Source of the DNA: a bacterium
GTDB lineage: Bacteria > Auribacterota > Tritonobacteria > UBA1439
Direction: 5' to 3'
Assembly: GCA_028716845.1 (NCBI GenBank)
Contig: JAQUPF010000007.1
Coordinates: 78,588 to 142,587, forward strand
DNA: 64,000 nucleotides
Below, piece by piece: positions 51,699 to 60,803 of the stretch. The notes beneath the pieces are model-generated. The model saw only the letters and a program-made list of their open reading frames with translations. It was not told the origin of the DNA and did no database searches. A program made the position numbers and the translations under genes. Positions within the stretch are counted from its first letter, which is position 1, and every line of letters starts with the position of its first letter.

Positions 51699-52997
51699 TC
51701 AGTTCCCTCCCTTTTCCGCCGCCTGCATCATGGGGCCCATGGCGCCCGGCCTGTCGATGAGCACCATGGTCATCATCCCGCCGGGGAAGATGTCGTTGTT
51801 CGTCATCTCCTTCTCGTTGTGCGAGTGGGACATGTAGAAGAACCCCGCCGTCGGGTTGAAGCCGCCCTCTCCCGGCGGGAGCAAACCCTGCCCGCCCAGG
51901 AACTGGCTCCCGCTGTACTGGGGCCCGAAGGCGAGGTCCTTCGCGTCGGGCAGGACCACCGGGAACGGCTTCCCGTGATCGGGCGCGTACTCGCCCGGCT
52001 CCATCGGATCGCCCGGGGCGTGCCCGTAGATGTCCCAGCCGAGCTTCGCCCCCGTCCAGCGGAAGACGGCGTCGTAAGTCGCGCCGGGGGCGACGGTGAC
52101 CGTGAACATCTGCACCGCCAGGTCGGGCCCCGAGACGCCGGGGACGCTCTCGAGCATCCTCCCGTCGCGGGCGATGAGGAGCGTGTGGTTGCCGTGCGTG
52201 TGGAGCGGGTGGAGGTCCCTCCCGCCGCCGATGAACCGGAAGAGCATCCGGTCGCCGGGGTGCCCCATCGGCATGCAGTTGTACGGCTGGTGGGGGAGCC
52301 ACGGCACGCCCGCGCCGAGCATCGTGTCGGGGGCGTTCCTCCCGTTGATGAACCAGTAGACCGGCCAGTACGCGGTGGTGTCGATCCGGTCGAGCGTCCC
52401 CTTCAGGGCGTGCTCGTGGATGACCGGGTCCATCTCGGTGAGGAGGTAGAGGAATTCATCCTCGTACGCGGAGCCGGGGTGTTCGTACGCCCTCGGCTTC
52501 GCGGTGTCGAACCCCGCGGGCCGGACGATGAGGGCGCCCACGAGACCCATCTCCACCTGGAGCTCCGGCCTCGTGCCGCTGTGGTAGATGTACGTCCCCG
52601 GCCGGTGCGCCGTGAACGTGTACTCGCACCTCCCCCCCGGGGGGGCCTCCCTCGCGAGGAGGCCGGGCCGCCCTCCCCGGGCGGTCACCGGGCCCTGCCC
52701 CGGGAAGACGATCGAGACGGGTTCGGGGAGCTCGTTCGCGAGCGCCACGGTGACCGCGGAGCCCTGGCTGACGATCATGGTGGGGCCGGGGTACTGCATG
52801 AGGCCGTTGCCGTTCGCGTAGCCCCAGCAGTAGATGCTCTGGCCGTCCCCCGCGCTGATGGAGCCCTCCTTGGCGGTGAAGGTGAAGCTGCTCCCGATGA
52901 CGCCGTCGATCATGGCGGCGGCGGGGCCGCAGCCGAGGGAGAGGATCGCCGCCGCGAGCGCGGCGCTCCGAACCGGTCCGGCGTAACGTGCGTTCAT
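51699..52997 (-). CDS. Multicopper-oxidase-like protein lacking the type 1 cysteine
   Basis: 432 residues. Signal peptide (SAALAAAILSLGCGPAAA). Cupredoxin domains: the N-terminal copper motif region is lost (VSIVFPGQGPV; IYHSGTRPELQVEMGLVG), but the C-terminal half keeps LHPLHTHGNH and YMSHSHNEKEMTNNDIF, followed by GGMM. In ordinary oxidases the latter reads HCH; here Ser replaces the type 1 copper Cys while both flanking histidines remain. It could donate trinuclear-cluster histidines but not a blue copper site. Encoded between two other cupredoxin genes. Confidence 0.78.
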   Translation of the reverse strand: MNARYAGPVRSAALAAAILSLGCGPAAAMIDGVIGSSFTFTAKEGSISAGDGQSIYCWGYANGNGLMQYPGPTMIVSQGSAVTVALANELPEPVSIVFPGQGPVTARGGRPGLLAREAPPGGRCEYTFTAHRPGTYIYHSGTRPELQVEMGLVGALIVRPAGFDTAKPRAYEHPGSAYEDEFLYLLTEMDPVIHEHALKGTLDRIDTTAYWPVYWFINGRNAPDTMLGAGVPWLPHQPYNCMPMGHPGDRMLFRFIGGGRDLHPLHTHGNHTLLIARDGRMLESVPGVSGPDLAVQMFTVTVAPGATYDAVFRWTGAKLGWDIYGHAPGDPMEPGEYAPDHGKPFPVVLPDAKDLAFGPQYSGSQFLGGQGLLPPGEGGFNPTAGFFYMSHSHNEKEMTNNDIFPGGMMTMVLIDRPGAMGPMMQAAEKGGN

Positions 52998-53022
52998 CTG
53001 GATGGTGCCTCCCTGTCCTGGT

Positions 53023-54222
53023 TCAGTCGATCCGTATCTCCGTCATCATGCCGCCGAAATCCTCGGTGTCGTTGGAGAGCTCGTTCAGGTTCGTGCAGTA
53101 GAGGACGTAGGTCCCCGCCGGCACCGCCGAGGTGTCGAGGATGACGTCGTAGCTCTCCCCCCCGCCGATGTTGACCGAGGTCGTCACGTAGCTGAGGTCC
53201 TTCCCGTCCGGCCCCCGCAGGATCTTCGCGCACATCCCCACCACCCGCATCGGGATGCCGAGCACCGACACGGTGTAGAACCGGTCGGTGGAGAGGTTGG
53301 AGAGGCGCAAGAGCACCTTCTGGCCCTTCGTCGCCGTGACGAGCGAGCTGATCTTCCTCGTGAGGGCGCCGGTCTCGGTGTTCGGGAGCGGATCCGGGTC
53401 GATCGTCTCGGGGTAGCCCCGCCCGTTGATCATCGGGTAGCGGTCGTCGATGGCGGCGAACGGGAGCGGCTGCACGTTCATGTTGGCGTCGTGAAACTCG
53501 GGGTAGAATCCGGAGAGCTGGAGGGCGTACTCGACGTCGTAGAAGGTCGAGCCGTCGCCGTCGTTGTAGACGTACCGGTTCCCGGTGTGGTGCGCGAAGC
53601 CGTTCAGATCGGTGCCGTCGGGGAGGTTGTTCTGGATCGGGAGGACGTAGAGGTTCCCGAGCATCCCCATCTGCATGTGCTCGACCGCCTCGACGTGGCA
53701 GTGGTACATGTAAGTCCCCGGCTCGACGACGTTGTAGAAGTAGGTGAGGCTGGAGCCCATGTTGATGGAGATGGAGGCGAACGGCTCGCCGTCGAATATC
53801 GGTGCCGCCTCGGGGAAGCCGTGCCAGTGGATGGTGTGGGGGTCGAACAGGTCGGGCCGCATCATCATGCCGACGTTGGTCAGGGTCAGGTACAGCCGCT
53901 GCCCCTCCCTGACCACGATCGTCGGGGCGGGGAACTCGGCGGCGAGCATCCCCATGTGCATCACCATCTCCGGCGGCACCCCGGTGACGTCGCTGAAGCC
54001 GAAGATGTACTGGAGGCGGCCGTCCGCCATGTTGATGAAGCCGTCGCCGGCGGCGCTGTGGACGCAGACCACGTCGTTGTCCGGGTCGCCGTCGCCGTCG
54101 GTGTCGATCCCGTCGGTGTCGGGGGGGCACTGCACCACCACCTCCGCGCCGAGCGGGAGGGCCGCGAGGGCGATCGCAAGCGCCGCCAGGCCGGCGATGA
54201 AAGCTGCGCTGGGCATTCTCAT
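53023..54222 (-). CDS. Multicopper-oxidase-like protein with type 1 site in the first domain
   Basis: About 399 residues. Signal peptide (AFIAGLAALAIALAALPLGA). A short Asp-rich, possibly calcium-binding segment (DTDGIDTDGDGDPDND) follows. The first cupredoxin domain has PHTIHWHGFPEA and GTYMYHCHVEAVEHMQMGM, giving His, Cys, His and Met for a type 1 site plus two HxH pairs. The second domain (AGTYVLYCTN) has no HxH. Thus it holds only half of the histidines for a trinuclear cluster. ATG 54222 has GGGGAG at good spacing; ATG 54243 also has a purine run upstream. Confidence 0.8.
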   Translation of the reverse strand: MRMPSAAFIAGLAALAIALAALPLGAEVVVQCPPDTDGIDTDGDGDPDNDVVCVHSAAGDGFINMADGRLQYIFGFSDVTGVPPEMVMHMGMLAAEFPAPTIVVREGQRLYLTLTNVGMMMRPDLFDPHTIHWHGFPEAAPIFDGEPFASISINMGSSLTYFYNVVEPGTYMYHCHVEAVEHMQMGMLGNLYVLPIQNNLPDGTDLNGFAHHTGNRYVYNDGDGSTFYDVEYALQLSGFYPEFHDANMNVQPLPFAAIDDRYPMINGRGYPETIDPDPLPNTETGALTRKISSLVTATKGQKVLLRLSNLSTDRFYTVSVLGIPMRVVGMCAKILRGPDGKDLSYVTTSVNIGGGESYDVILDTSAVPAGTYVLYCTNLNELSNDTEDFGGMMTEIRID

Positions 54223-54253
54223 ATCCGTTCTCCCCGGGTTCATCCGCGCCCCC

Positions 54254-57200
54254 TCAGTAATACTCGTCCGCCCCGGCGTCGGGGAGGAGGGTGTCGGGGT
54301 TCGGACGGACCTCGCCGTCGTAGTCCGCGTCGGTCTCCGGCCACGCCGCCGAGGGGTGGACGACGCCGCCGATGTCCCGCGCCCCCGAACCCGCCTGGAT
54401 GTGGTAGTCGCCCGCCCCCTCCGTGAGCGGCGTGAAGCGGACCGAGATCGCGTTGCCGCCCTCGTCGAGCACCGCCGACGAGTAGAGGGTGTTCACGTAG
54501 CCGGCCGCGAAGAGCGGATCGGCCTGGCTGTTCGAGCCGTCGTAGCCCGCGGCGTCGGTGAGGATGCAGTTGAGCGGGCCGAGGAGCGGCGGCGTCTCGA
54601 ACCCCTTCACGAAGAGGTCGTTGTAGGCCGGCGTCGCCGGGTCGGGAACGAGCCCCCCCGCGTTGTCGTTCATCGTCGCGTCCCAGGAGAACGACCGGTT
54701 GCGCCAGAGGATGCTGTCCCTGAGGACCGGGTCGGCGTGCGTCTGCCCCGACGCGGCGGCGAAGAGCGCGCTGTGGGCGTGCGAGACGATCCCCGCCCCC
54801 TGCGGGATGGAATGGAGCGTGTCGCCCGGCCCGAAGGCGTTCGCCGAGGTGGCGGTGCTGTCGTTGTGCGCGATCGTGCTGTTGACGATGTTGACGCGCG
54901 CGCAGTCCTGGAGCGAGACGCCGCCCCCCGCGAGGCCCGCCGCGTTGTTCACGATCATGGTGTTGAAGACGTTCAGGGCGTACCAGTCGGCGGGCGGGGA
55001 GGCGAGATCGGCGCCGTTGACCGCGACGGCGCTGATGCCGCCGCCGTTCCCCGCGCCGGCGAGATTGCCCTGGATGAGGTTCCGGTCGATCGTCACCGAC
55101 CCCGCGCCGTCGCTCAGCGCGCCGGGCACCGTCTCGCCCGCGACATGGATGCCGCCCCCGTCGCCGGCACCGGCGAGGAGCAGGCCGTAAAAGACCTCGT
55201 TGAAGAGGATCCTGTTGCGGAGGATGCGGCCGCCGTCGCTCAGGCCGACATGGGCGATGCCGCCCCCGCTGTACCGGGAGAAGTTGGCGGCGATGATGTT
55301 GTCCTCGACGAGGTAGTCGTCGGCGCCGGCGTAGATGCCGATGCCCCCCGCGCCCCGGACGCCGCCGTTCTTGGCGATCCGGTTGAACCGGATGGCGACG
55401 GCGTCGTTGGGGGAGGGGAAGCCGAGGTCGGGCGTGCCCACGGTGATGCCGCCGGCGTGGTTGCCCTGGTTGCCGCGGATCCTGTTGTTGCTGACGACGA
55501 GGCCGGCGGCGTCGTTGTTGACGTAGATCCCGCCGCCGGAGAGGGAGCCGAAGATGTGGAACCCGTCGATGAGGCCGGCGGGGGGCGCGGCGTCGAACTC
55601 GAAGCCCGGTATGTTGCCGAGGACCATGATGCCGGGCGCCTCCTTCGCGATGTCATTCGCCTCGTAGGTGTCGGGGAGCCCCGCGTCGGCGAGGATCTGG
55701 AGGAGCCGGTCGTGCCATTCCTGGAGGGCCTCGCTCGGGTTCGGGTTGGCGAAGATGGCGGTGGCGGGCCCGGAGCCCTGGAGCCGCACCTTCTTGTACA
55801 GGATAGGGTTCTCGTCGTAGGTGCCGGGCGCGACGAGGATGAGGTCGTCCTTCGCGGCGGCGTCGATCGCCGCCTGGATGGTCGGCCGGTCGGCGGGGAC
55901 GCGGATGACCGACGGGCCGCACCCGCCCACGTGCAGCGTGACGCCGGTTTCGGTCGGGACGCCGCTGTCGCGGGTGACCATGAGCTGCCCCGTCGTCACG
56001 CCGAGCGGGACCGTCGCCGTGATGGTCGTCGCGTTCCAGCTCTGCACGGCGAGCGGGAGGCCGTCCACCGTGACGCTCCCCGCCGCCCCGCCGAAGCCGT
56101 AGTCGCGGTTGACGAACATCGGGCTGAGCGGGTCGGACGGGTCATGGGCGGGATTGGGGACGGGCACCTCGGCCCCCATCGAGGTGATGGTGACGATCTC
56201 GGCCCCCCCCGCCGCGCAGACGAGCGGCCCGCCCTCGGCGGCGTTGACCACCGACAGGATGACCGGCGTGCCGTCGGGCGGCTCGGCGTCGACGTTCCCC
56301 GTCGGGTTCGTCACGAAGCCCGCGATCGGCACGATCGGCGTGTCGAGGTAGGTGGTCCTGCCCGGCCAGAAATCGAACGTCCACGGCGTGACGCTGTAGT
56401 TCGGGTCGTAGAACGGATCGATCCCCCCGCCGGGGAGGAACGGGTCGTTCAGGACGACCGTGATCATGTTCGGGGAGACTCCGCTCGGGCTGGGGACGTT
56501 CACGCTGTAGGTGGACGGGATGAGGGCGTTGTAGCCGCCCCACTGGTCGCAGTAGACGCGCGCGACCTCCGTGCCTGCCCAGTCCTTGATCGAAATCGGG
56601 ATCCAGGCGGGGGCGGCCTTCTCGCCGTAGATCGGGCTGCTCGTGTCGAACTCGGCGGCGAGGTCGTTGTTCACGAAGCCGACCATGCGGGCGGCCTTCG
56701 GCACCTCCGTGAAGAAGAAGAAGTCCGCGGCGGCGTTGAGGCCGCTGCTGACCTCGACCTGCTTCCGGTTGCAGAGGGGGCGCGTCTCGCCCGCGTACGG
56801 CGCCTCTCCGGGGAAGAGGCTGAACTGGTCGGGGACCGTGTGGGGTTCCCCCACGCAGGCGACGGGGAGGGCGAGTATGCCCGGCGTCCACGCCTCACCG
56901 AAGTCGACGTTCCGGTCCTCCTCCTTCACCAGCCGGTAGCCCGGGGGCGGGACCGCCTCGACGATGTAGGTGCCGTTTTCCAGGTCGCCGAAGGCGTAGC
57001 CGCCGTCGAAGACGCCGGGGCGCACCTGGTTCCACGTCCCGAAGCCGTCGAAGCCGTTCATGACCGCCTTGCCGTGGACGACCGGTATCTGTTCGTAGAC
57101 GCTGCCGACGGGCATGCTGTCGTCCCAGCTGTCGGTCGACGCGATCTGGATCGCGTCGCCCGCGTCGAAGACGCCGTTGCCGTTGTGGTCGATGTCCTCC

Positions 57201-59095
57201 GGCCCCTTCGGCCCCCCCTCGGCCCAGCCGAACGGGTGGTTGTCCACGTCGGCGGGCGTCACCCGTCCGTCGCCGTCGAGGTCGTCGATCACGCCGTCGC
57301 CGTCGGCGTCCATGTAGAGGTTCACCTGCACGCGGGGGATGCCGGGCTCCCACTCCTCGCCGACCCCGAGGCGGGGATCGTCCTCGGCGCGGGTGGTGGC
57401 GTAGTAGACGATGCCGGAGACGCCGCCGTTCTCCCCCGCCGGGTAGTTCACCTTGCCCCAGTCGATGAAGTTCGTCTGCCCGAGGAAGAGCATCATCGCC
57501 TGCGTGAGCACCTCGCCGGTCTCGGTCCGCGACCGGTTGTTTCCGGTGTTCGGGTTCACCTGCGCCTGCGGCTGCGGGTGGAGCATCCCGCGGGAGGGCC
57601 ATACCCACCCGTTGTCGGGGAGCACCTCCCCGCCGTAATCGACGACGGCGGTCATGCCGGTCGCCTTGTACCTGAGGAAATCCACCTCCACCACCAGCCA
57701 TTTGAAGAACGGGAAGACCTCATCGAACGAATACTCCCCGTCCGGCGGCGTGGATGCGGTGAACTGGTAGATGGAGCCGTCGCGGAACCGGAGATTCACC
57801 GCCTGGTCCGGGATGCCGACCTCCCCCGGGTCCCTGAAGCCGTTCTGGTTCGCGTCGTAGAAGACGCTCCCCTTGAGCGTCCCGAACCACCGGAAACAGA
57901 GGACGTTACCGAGGGGCACCGGATCGCCGGTCCCGCCGCCGCCGGGGGGGACCGTGACGATGTTGAAGCCGAAAAGCATGTCGAGCGGCTCGTCCCAGGT
58001 GACGAGCTGGTAGCTGCCCGGCGGCACGTTCGGGATGGAGAACGTCCCGGCGTCCGGATCGCACGGCACGGCGATGAGCCCCTGCCCCGTCGCCGGGTCA
58101 TTCAGGCCGACCCAGCCGCCCGAGACCGGCTCGCCGGGGAAGAAGCCCTGGAGCCTCGGCGGACGGGAGAAGTGATTGTTGACGAGGGTGCCGGTGATCG
58201 TCCCCGTTCCGCCGGGGGGGAGCCCCGGCAGGCCGGACGGCTTCACGAAACCGGTCGCGACGTGCGTGAAGCCGACGCCGAATCCCTCAACGAAGACGGG
58301 CGGTTCGTTCGCCTTGACCCACGCGTCGATCGTCGGCGTCCCCTCGATGGTCGCGGTCTGGATCCACCCCTCGCCCGCGGGGGGCACCACGATGACCCCG
58401 TACTTTCCGGGGGCGAGATACTTGATCTGCGCCATCCCGTCCGGGCCGGAGACGATGACGCCGGTCCCCATGGCCTCCACGACCGGGTTGCCGTCCGGAT
58501 CGAGGATGAAATTGCCCGATCCGTCCTTCTCGTAAGTGGTCCCGAGCGGGTTCCCGAACGCGTCCACCATGACCTGCCCGCCGAAGTCGGAGATGACGAT
58601 GCCGAAGCCGGCGAGGCCGGACTCGGCCCCGATGTCGGGGGCGTTGTTGATCGAGTAGTTGTCCTCGAAGACGAAGACGGTGATCTGCGAGGTGAGGATC
58701 GGGTGAGGACGCACCGTGACGGTCGCCGATGTCTGGCCCGCCTCCACGGTCGTGCCGCTCAGGGAATGGCCCGAGAGGGGGAGGACGGAGACGACGTACG
58801 AACTGTTCGCCGGCACGTTCACCACCGTGCTCGCGCTGAAGGAGTTCCCCTTGTAGACCACCGGGGCGTAGGACTTGTGGATGTCCACGCTGATGCTGTC
58901 GGACACCTTCGCCCCGGGGACGGTGCGATTGGTGGTGTCCGCCTCGACGAGGAACCGCCACCCGTGGACCGGGGCGCCGGCGCCGTCGACGACATGGAGC
59001 GTAAAGGCGGCGCGAGCCGGCCGGGGGAGCACCGCGCAGGCGAGCAGCGCGGCGGCCGCACAACGTCCGAGGACTGATCCCAGTATGCGCGTCAT
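54254..59095 (-). CDS. Giant secreted Ig/SdrD-like and right-handed beta-helix protein
   Basis: About 1,613 residues. Signal peptide (LGRCAAAALLACAVLPRPARA). The first ~1,050 residues are a series of beta-sandwich segments of Ig/CNA-B and SdrD-B kind (GSVFYDANQNGFRDPGEVGI, GVSGIVYYATTRAED) with Asp/Asn calcium-loop sequences (DADGDGVIDDLDGDGRVT). About 960-1050 resembles an IPT/TIG domain (SVTVDGLPLAVQSWNATTITATVP). About 1090 onward is a parallel beta-helix: PTIQAAIDAAAKDDLILVAPGTY, then repeats with NNRIRGN, NRIAKNGG, NIIAAN and NSTIAHN, closing DAGADEYY. Start ATG 59095 has GGAGGAG at 8 nt; 59116 is alternative. It probably forms the cell-surface scaffold for the cupredoxin proteins. Confidence 0.85.
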   Translation of the reverse strand: MTRILGSVLGRCAAAALLACAVLPRPARAAFTLHVVDGAGAPVHGWRFLVEADTTNRTVPGAKVSDSISVDIHKSYAPVVYKGNSFSASTVVNVPANSSYVVSVLPLSGHSLSGTTVEAGQTSATVTVRPHPILTSQITVFVFEDNYSINNAPDIGAESGLAGFGIVISDFGGQVMVDAFGNPLGTTYEKDGSGNFILDPDGNPVVEAMGTGVIVSGPDGMAQIKYLAPGKYGVIVVPPAGEGWIQTATIEGTPTIDAWVKANEPPVFVEGFGVGFTHVATGFVKPSGLPGLPPGGTGTITGTLVNNHFSRPPRLQGFFPGEPVSGGWVGLNDPATGQGLIAVPCDPDAGTFSIPNVPPGSYQLVTWDEPLDMLFGFNIVTVPPGGGGTGDPVPLGNVLCFRWFGTLKGSVFYDANQNGFRDPGEVGIPDQAVNLRFRDGSIYQFTASTPPDGEYSFDEVFPFFKWLVVEVDFLRYKATGMTAVVDYGGEVLPDNGWVWPSRGMLHPQPQAQVNPNTGNNRSRTETGEVLTQAMMLFLGQTNFIDWGKVNYPAGENGGVSGIVYYATTRAEDDPRLGVGEEWEPGIPRVQVNLYMDADGDGVIDDLDGDGRVTPADVDNHPFGWAEGGPKGPEDIDHNGNGVFDAGDAIQIASTDSWDDSMPVGSVYEQIPVVHGKAVMNGFDGFGTWNQVRPGVFDGGYAFGDLENGTYIVEAVPPPGYRLVKEEDRNVDFGEAWTPGILALPVACVGEPHTVPDQFSLFPGEAPYAGETRPLCNRKQVEVSSGLNAAADFFFFTEVPKAARMVGFVNNDLAAEFDTSSPIYGEKAAPAWIPISIKDWAGTEVARVYCDQWGGYNALIPSTYSVNVPSPSGVSPNMITVVLNDPFLPGGGIDPFYDPNYSVTPWTFDFWPGRTTYLDTPIVPIAGFVTNPTGNVDAEPPDGTPVILSVVNAAEGGPLVCAAGGAEIVTITSMGAEVPVPNPAHDPSDPLSPMFVNRDYGFGGAAGSVTVDGLPLAVQSWNATTITATVPLGVTTGQLMVTRDSGVPTETGVTLHVGGCGPSVIRVPADRPTIQAAIDAAAKDDLILVAPGTYDENPILYKKVRLQGSGPATAIFANPNPSEALQEWHDRLLQILADAGLPDTYEANDIAKEAPGIMVLGNIPGFEFDAAPPAGLIDGFHIFGSLSGGGIYVNNDAAGLVVSNNRIRGNQGNHAGGITVGTPDLGFPSPNDAVAIRFNRIAKNGGVRGAGGIGIYAGADDYLVEDNIIAANFSRYSGGGIAHVGLSDGGRILRNRILFNEVFYGLLLAGAGDGGGIHVAGETVPGALSDGAGSVTIDRNLIQGNLAGAGNGGGISAVAVNGADLASPPADWYALNVFNTMIVNNAAGLAGGGVSLQDCARVNIVNSTIAHNDSTATSANAFGPGDTLHSIPQGAGIVSHAHSALFAAASGQTHADPVLRDSILWRNRSFSWDATMNDNAGGLVPDPATPAYNDLFVKGFETPPLLGPLNCILTDAAGYDGSNSQADPLFAAGYVNTLYSSAVLDEGGNAISVRFTPLTEGAGDYHIQAGSGARDIGGVVHPSAAWPETDADYDGEVRPNPDTLLPDAGADEYY

Positions 59096-59118
59096 GAGCG
59101 GTTCTCCTCCTCGCATCC

Positions 59119-60084
59119 CTATTCCCGCACGGCAACCGATTGCGTATCGAGCATGATCACGGTCGGCGTCCCGGCGCTCAGCTCGTCGAGGCCGCCGACG
59201 GGGGGTATCATCCCCGCCTCGATGACGCCGGCGTAGAAGGTGACCGTCCCCGCCAGCCCCCGCGGCACGGCGATGTCACGAAGGACCGTCGTCGAGAAGG
59301 GGGCGGCGAACCCCGGAATGTTCGCGTAGATCCGCCGGATGCCCCGCACGGCCGCGCCGTCGAGCCGGAGGGTGTACGTTCCGGCCGGCGTCGAGGCGAT
59401 GAGATAGAAGTCGAACGGCTGCGTGATGTCCCGGCGGAGGACGATGCCGAGCGTGAAGCGGTCACCCGCCGCGACCGAGTTGGAGCTCACCTCGATCTCG
59501 AGGGGCTTCGGCACGGGCGTCGGCGCGGGCAGCACCGAGAAGCTCGGCCCGTAGAATCCCCAGTCGCCGAGCGGGAAGTCGGGCCTGGCGAAGTCGGGGT
59601 TGTCGACGGTCGTCACGGGGGCGACGTACCTGATCCTCGGATCGACCGTCTGGCTGACGGTCGAAAACGGGCTGTCCCCGCCCGTGATCCGCTCCGTGAC
59701 GCCGGCGACCGTCCGGCCGCCCACGGTGTAGCCCTTCCCCGGCGACAGGGTGAAGGCGGGGAGGGCGACCGTTCTGAACTGTCCCACGAGCGAGGCGGAA
59801 CTCCCTGACGGCACGGTGGCAGAGTGCCTGAGGGCCCGGTCAGGTCCCCAGAGTCCCACGGTGTGGGCCTCCTCGAGGCCGTCCCCGCCCTGATCGTACC
59901 AGCCGAGCCCCGTGACGGTCACCGGCTGGAGGACGTCGAACCGCCAGCCGACGGAAAAGGGGCCGTTCCCCACGTCCCGCCCCGTGCCCGGGGCGAAGGT
60001 GAGGACCGGTTCGGCCGCGGCGCGCCCCCCCGGCGAGCAGAGGAACGCCGCGGCTGCAATCGCGACGGCGGCATGCATCTTCAT
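59119..60084 (-). CDS. Secreted DUF4082-like protein with shared C-terminal module
   Basis: 321 residues. Signal peptide (AVAIAAAAFLCSPGGRAAA). Residues about 25-135 resemble DUF4082 (VGWRFDVLQPVTVTGLGWYD ... VGLWGPDRAL), a beta-sandwich domain common in surface glycan-active or adhesion proteins. After a short Pro linker (LPAPTPVPKP), residues 207-321 are the shared module found in the haloperoxidase-like and first cupredoxin proteins, ending DTQSVAVRE. RBS AAGGAGCC precedes ATG 60084. It lies 38 nt after the DJ-1/PfpI gene; no separate promoter is evident. Confidence 0.82.
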   Translation of the reverse strand: MKMHAAVAIAAAAFLCSPGGRAAAEPVLTFAPGTGRDVGNGPFSVGWRFDVLQPVTVTGLGWYDQGGDGLEEAHTVGLWGPDRALRHSATVPSGSSASLVGQFRTVALPAFTLSPGKGYTVGGRTVAGVTERITGGDSPFSTVSQTVDPRIRYVAPVTTVDNPDFARPDFPLGDWGFYGPSFSVLPAPTPVPKPLEIEVSSNSVAAGDRFTLGIVLRRDITQPFDFYLIASTPAGTYTLRLDGAAVRGIRRIYANIPGFAAPFSTTVLRDIAVPRGLAGTVTFYAGVIEAGMIPPVGGLDELSAGTPTVIMLDTQSVAVRE

Positions 60085-60122
60085 CGGTATAGGCTCCTTC
60101 TCTCGAACCGTGCGACGGCCCC

Positions 60123-60629
60123 TCACGACGTGAGGAAGGCGAGGATTTCCCGGCAGAACGCCGGCAGGTCCTCGGGCTTCCGGGAGGTGACGAAGTTGCC
60201 GTCCACGACCACTTCCCTGTCCACGAACTCCGCGCCCGCGTTCACGATGTCTTCCCGTATGGCGGAAAAGGAGGTCACCCTCCTCCCCCGGAGGATGCCG
60301 GCGGAGGCGAGCACCCAGCCGCCGTGGCAGATGGAGGCGACGAGCTTTCCCGCGCGGTTCGTCTCCCGCACGAGGGCGAGGATCCGCTCGTCCCTCCTGA
60401 GGAGGTCGGGCGCGTAGCCGCCGGGGATGATCACGCCGGCGAAGCCGTTCGCCCGCGCCCGGACGATCGGGCACTCGTCCGGCGCCGGATATCCCTCCTT
60501 GCTCCCGTACTCCTTCTTTCTCCCCGTCCCGACGAAGACCGTCTCGATGCCGCTCTCCCGCAGGCGGAGGTACGGATACCACGCCTCGAGGACCTGGTAC
60601 TGATCCTCGACGAGCACCGCGACCTTCAT
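60123..60629 (-). CDS. DJ-1/PfpI family protein
   Basis: 168 residues, class-I-amidotransferase-like fold. Nucleophile elbow SICHGGWVLASAG with Cys, a Glu near the N-terminus (LVEDQY) and IIPGGYAPDLLR. Family members act as chaperones, glyoxalase-like or stress proteins (YhbO/PfpI). It opens the surface-oxidase island, so protection against reactive products is conceivable, but this is inference. RBS AAAGGAACG precedes ATG 60629. Confidence 0.88.
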   Translation of the reverse strand: MKVAVLVEDQYQVLEAWYPYLRLRESGIETVFVGTGRKKEYGSKEGYPAPDECPIVRARANGFAGVIIPGGYAPDLLRRDERILALVRETNRAGKLVASICHGGWVLASAGILRGRRVTSFSAIREDIVNAGAEFVDREVVVDGNFVTSRKPEDLPAFCREILAFLTS

Positions 60630-60803
60630 GGATCGTTCCTTTCCGCCTCGCCCGCCGCTCCGCCGATCCGCGCGCGGATTGTTCCCATTGTCGGCGCGAT
60701 GCTATCTGAAGGCGGCGCGACGCGCCATCGGCTGACGCCGCATTTTCCTGACCGTATTCCACCGTGGCGGGAGAGCCGCGCGGCGGCGGCGGGATGGGGA
60801 GGA

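Noticed and set aside
53744..59077. A 1,777-codon open frame on the + strand across the giant protein and cupredoxin genes
   Set aside because: It is an antisense shadow. Its product is Arg/Asp/Val-rich low-complexity sequence, while the opposite strand encodes proteins with signal peptides, motifs and RBSs. Long stop-free antisense frames are expected at this GC content.
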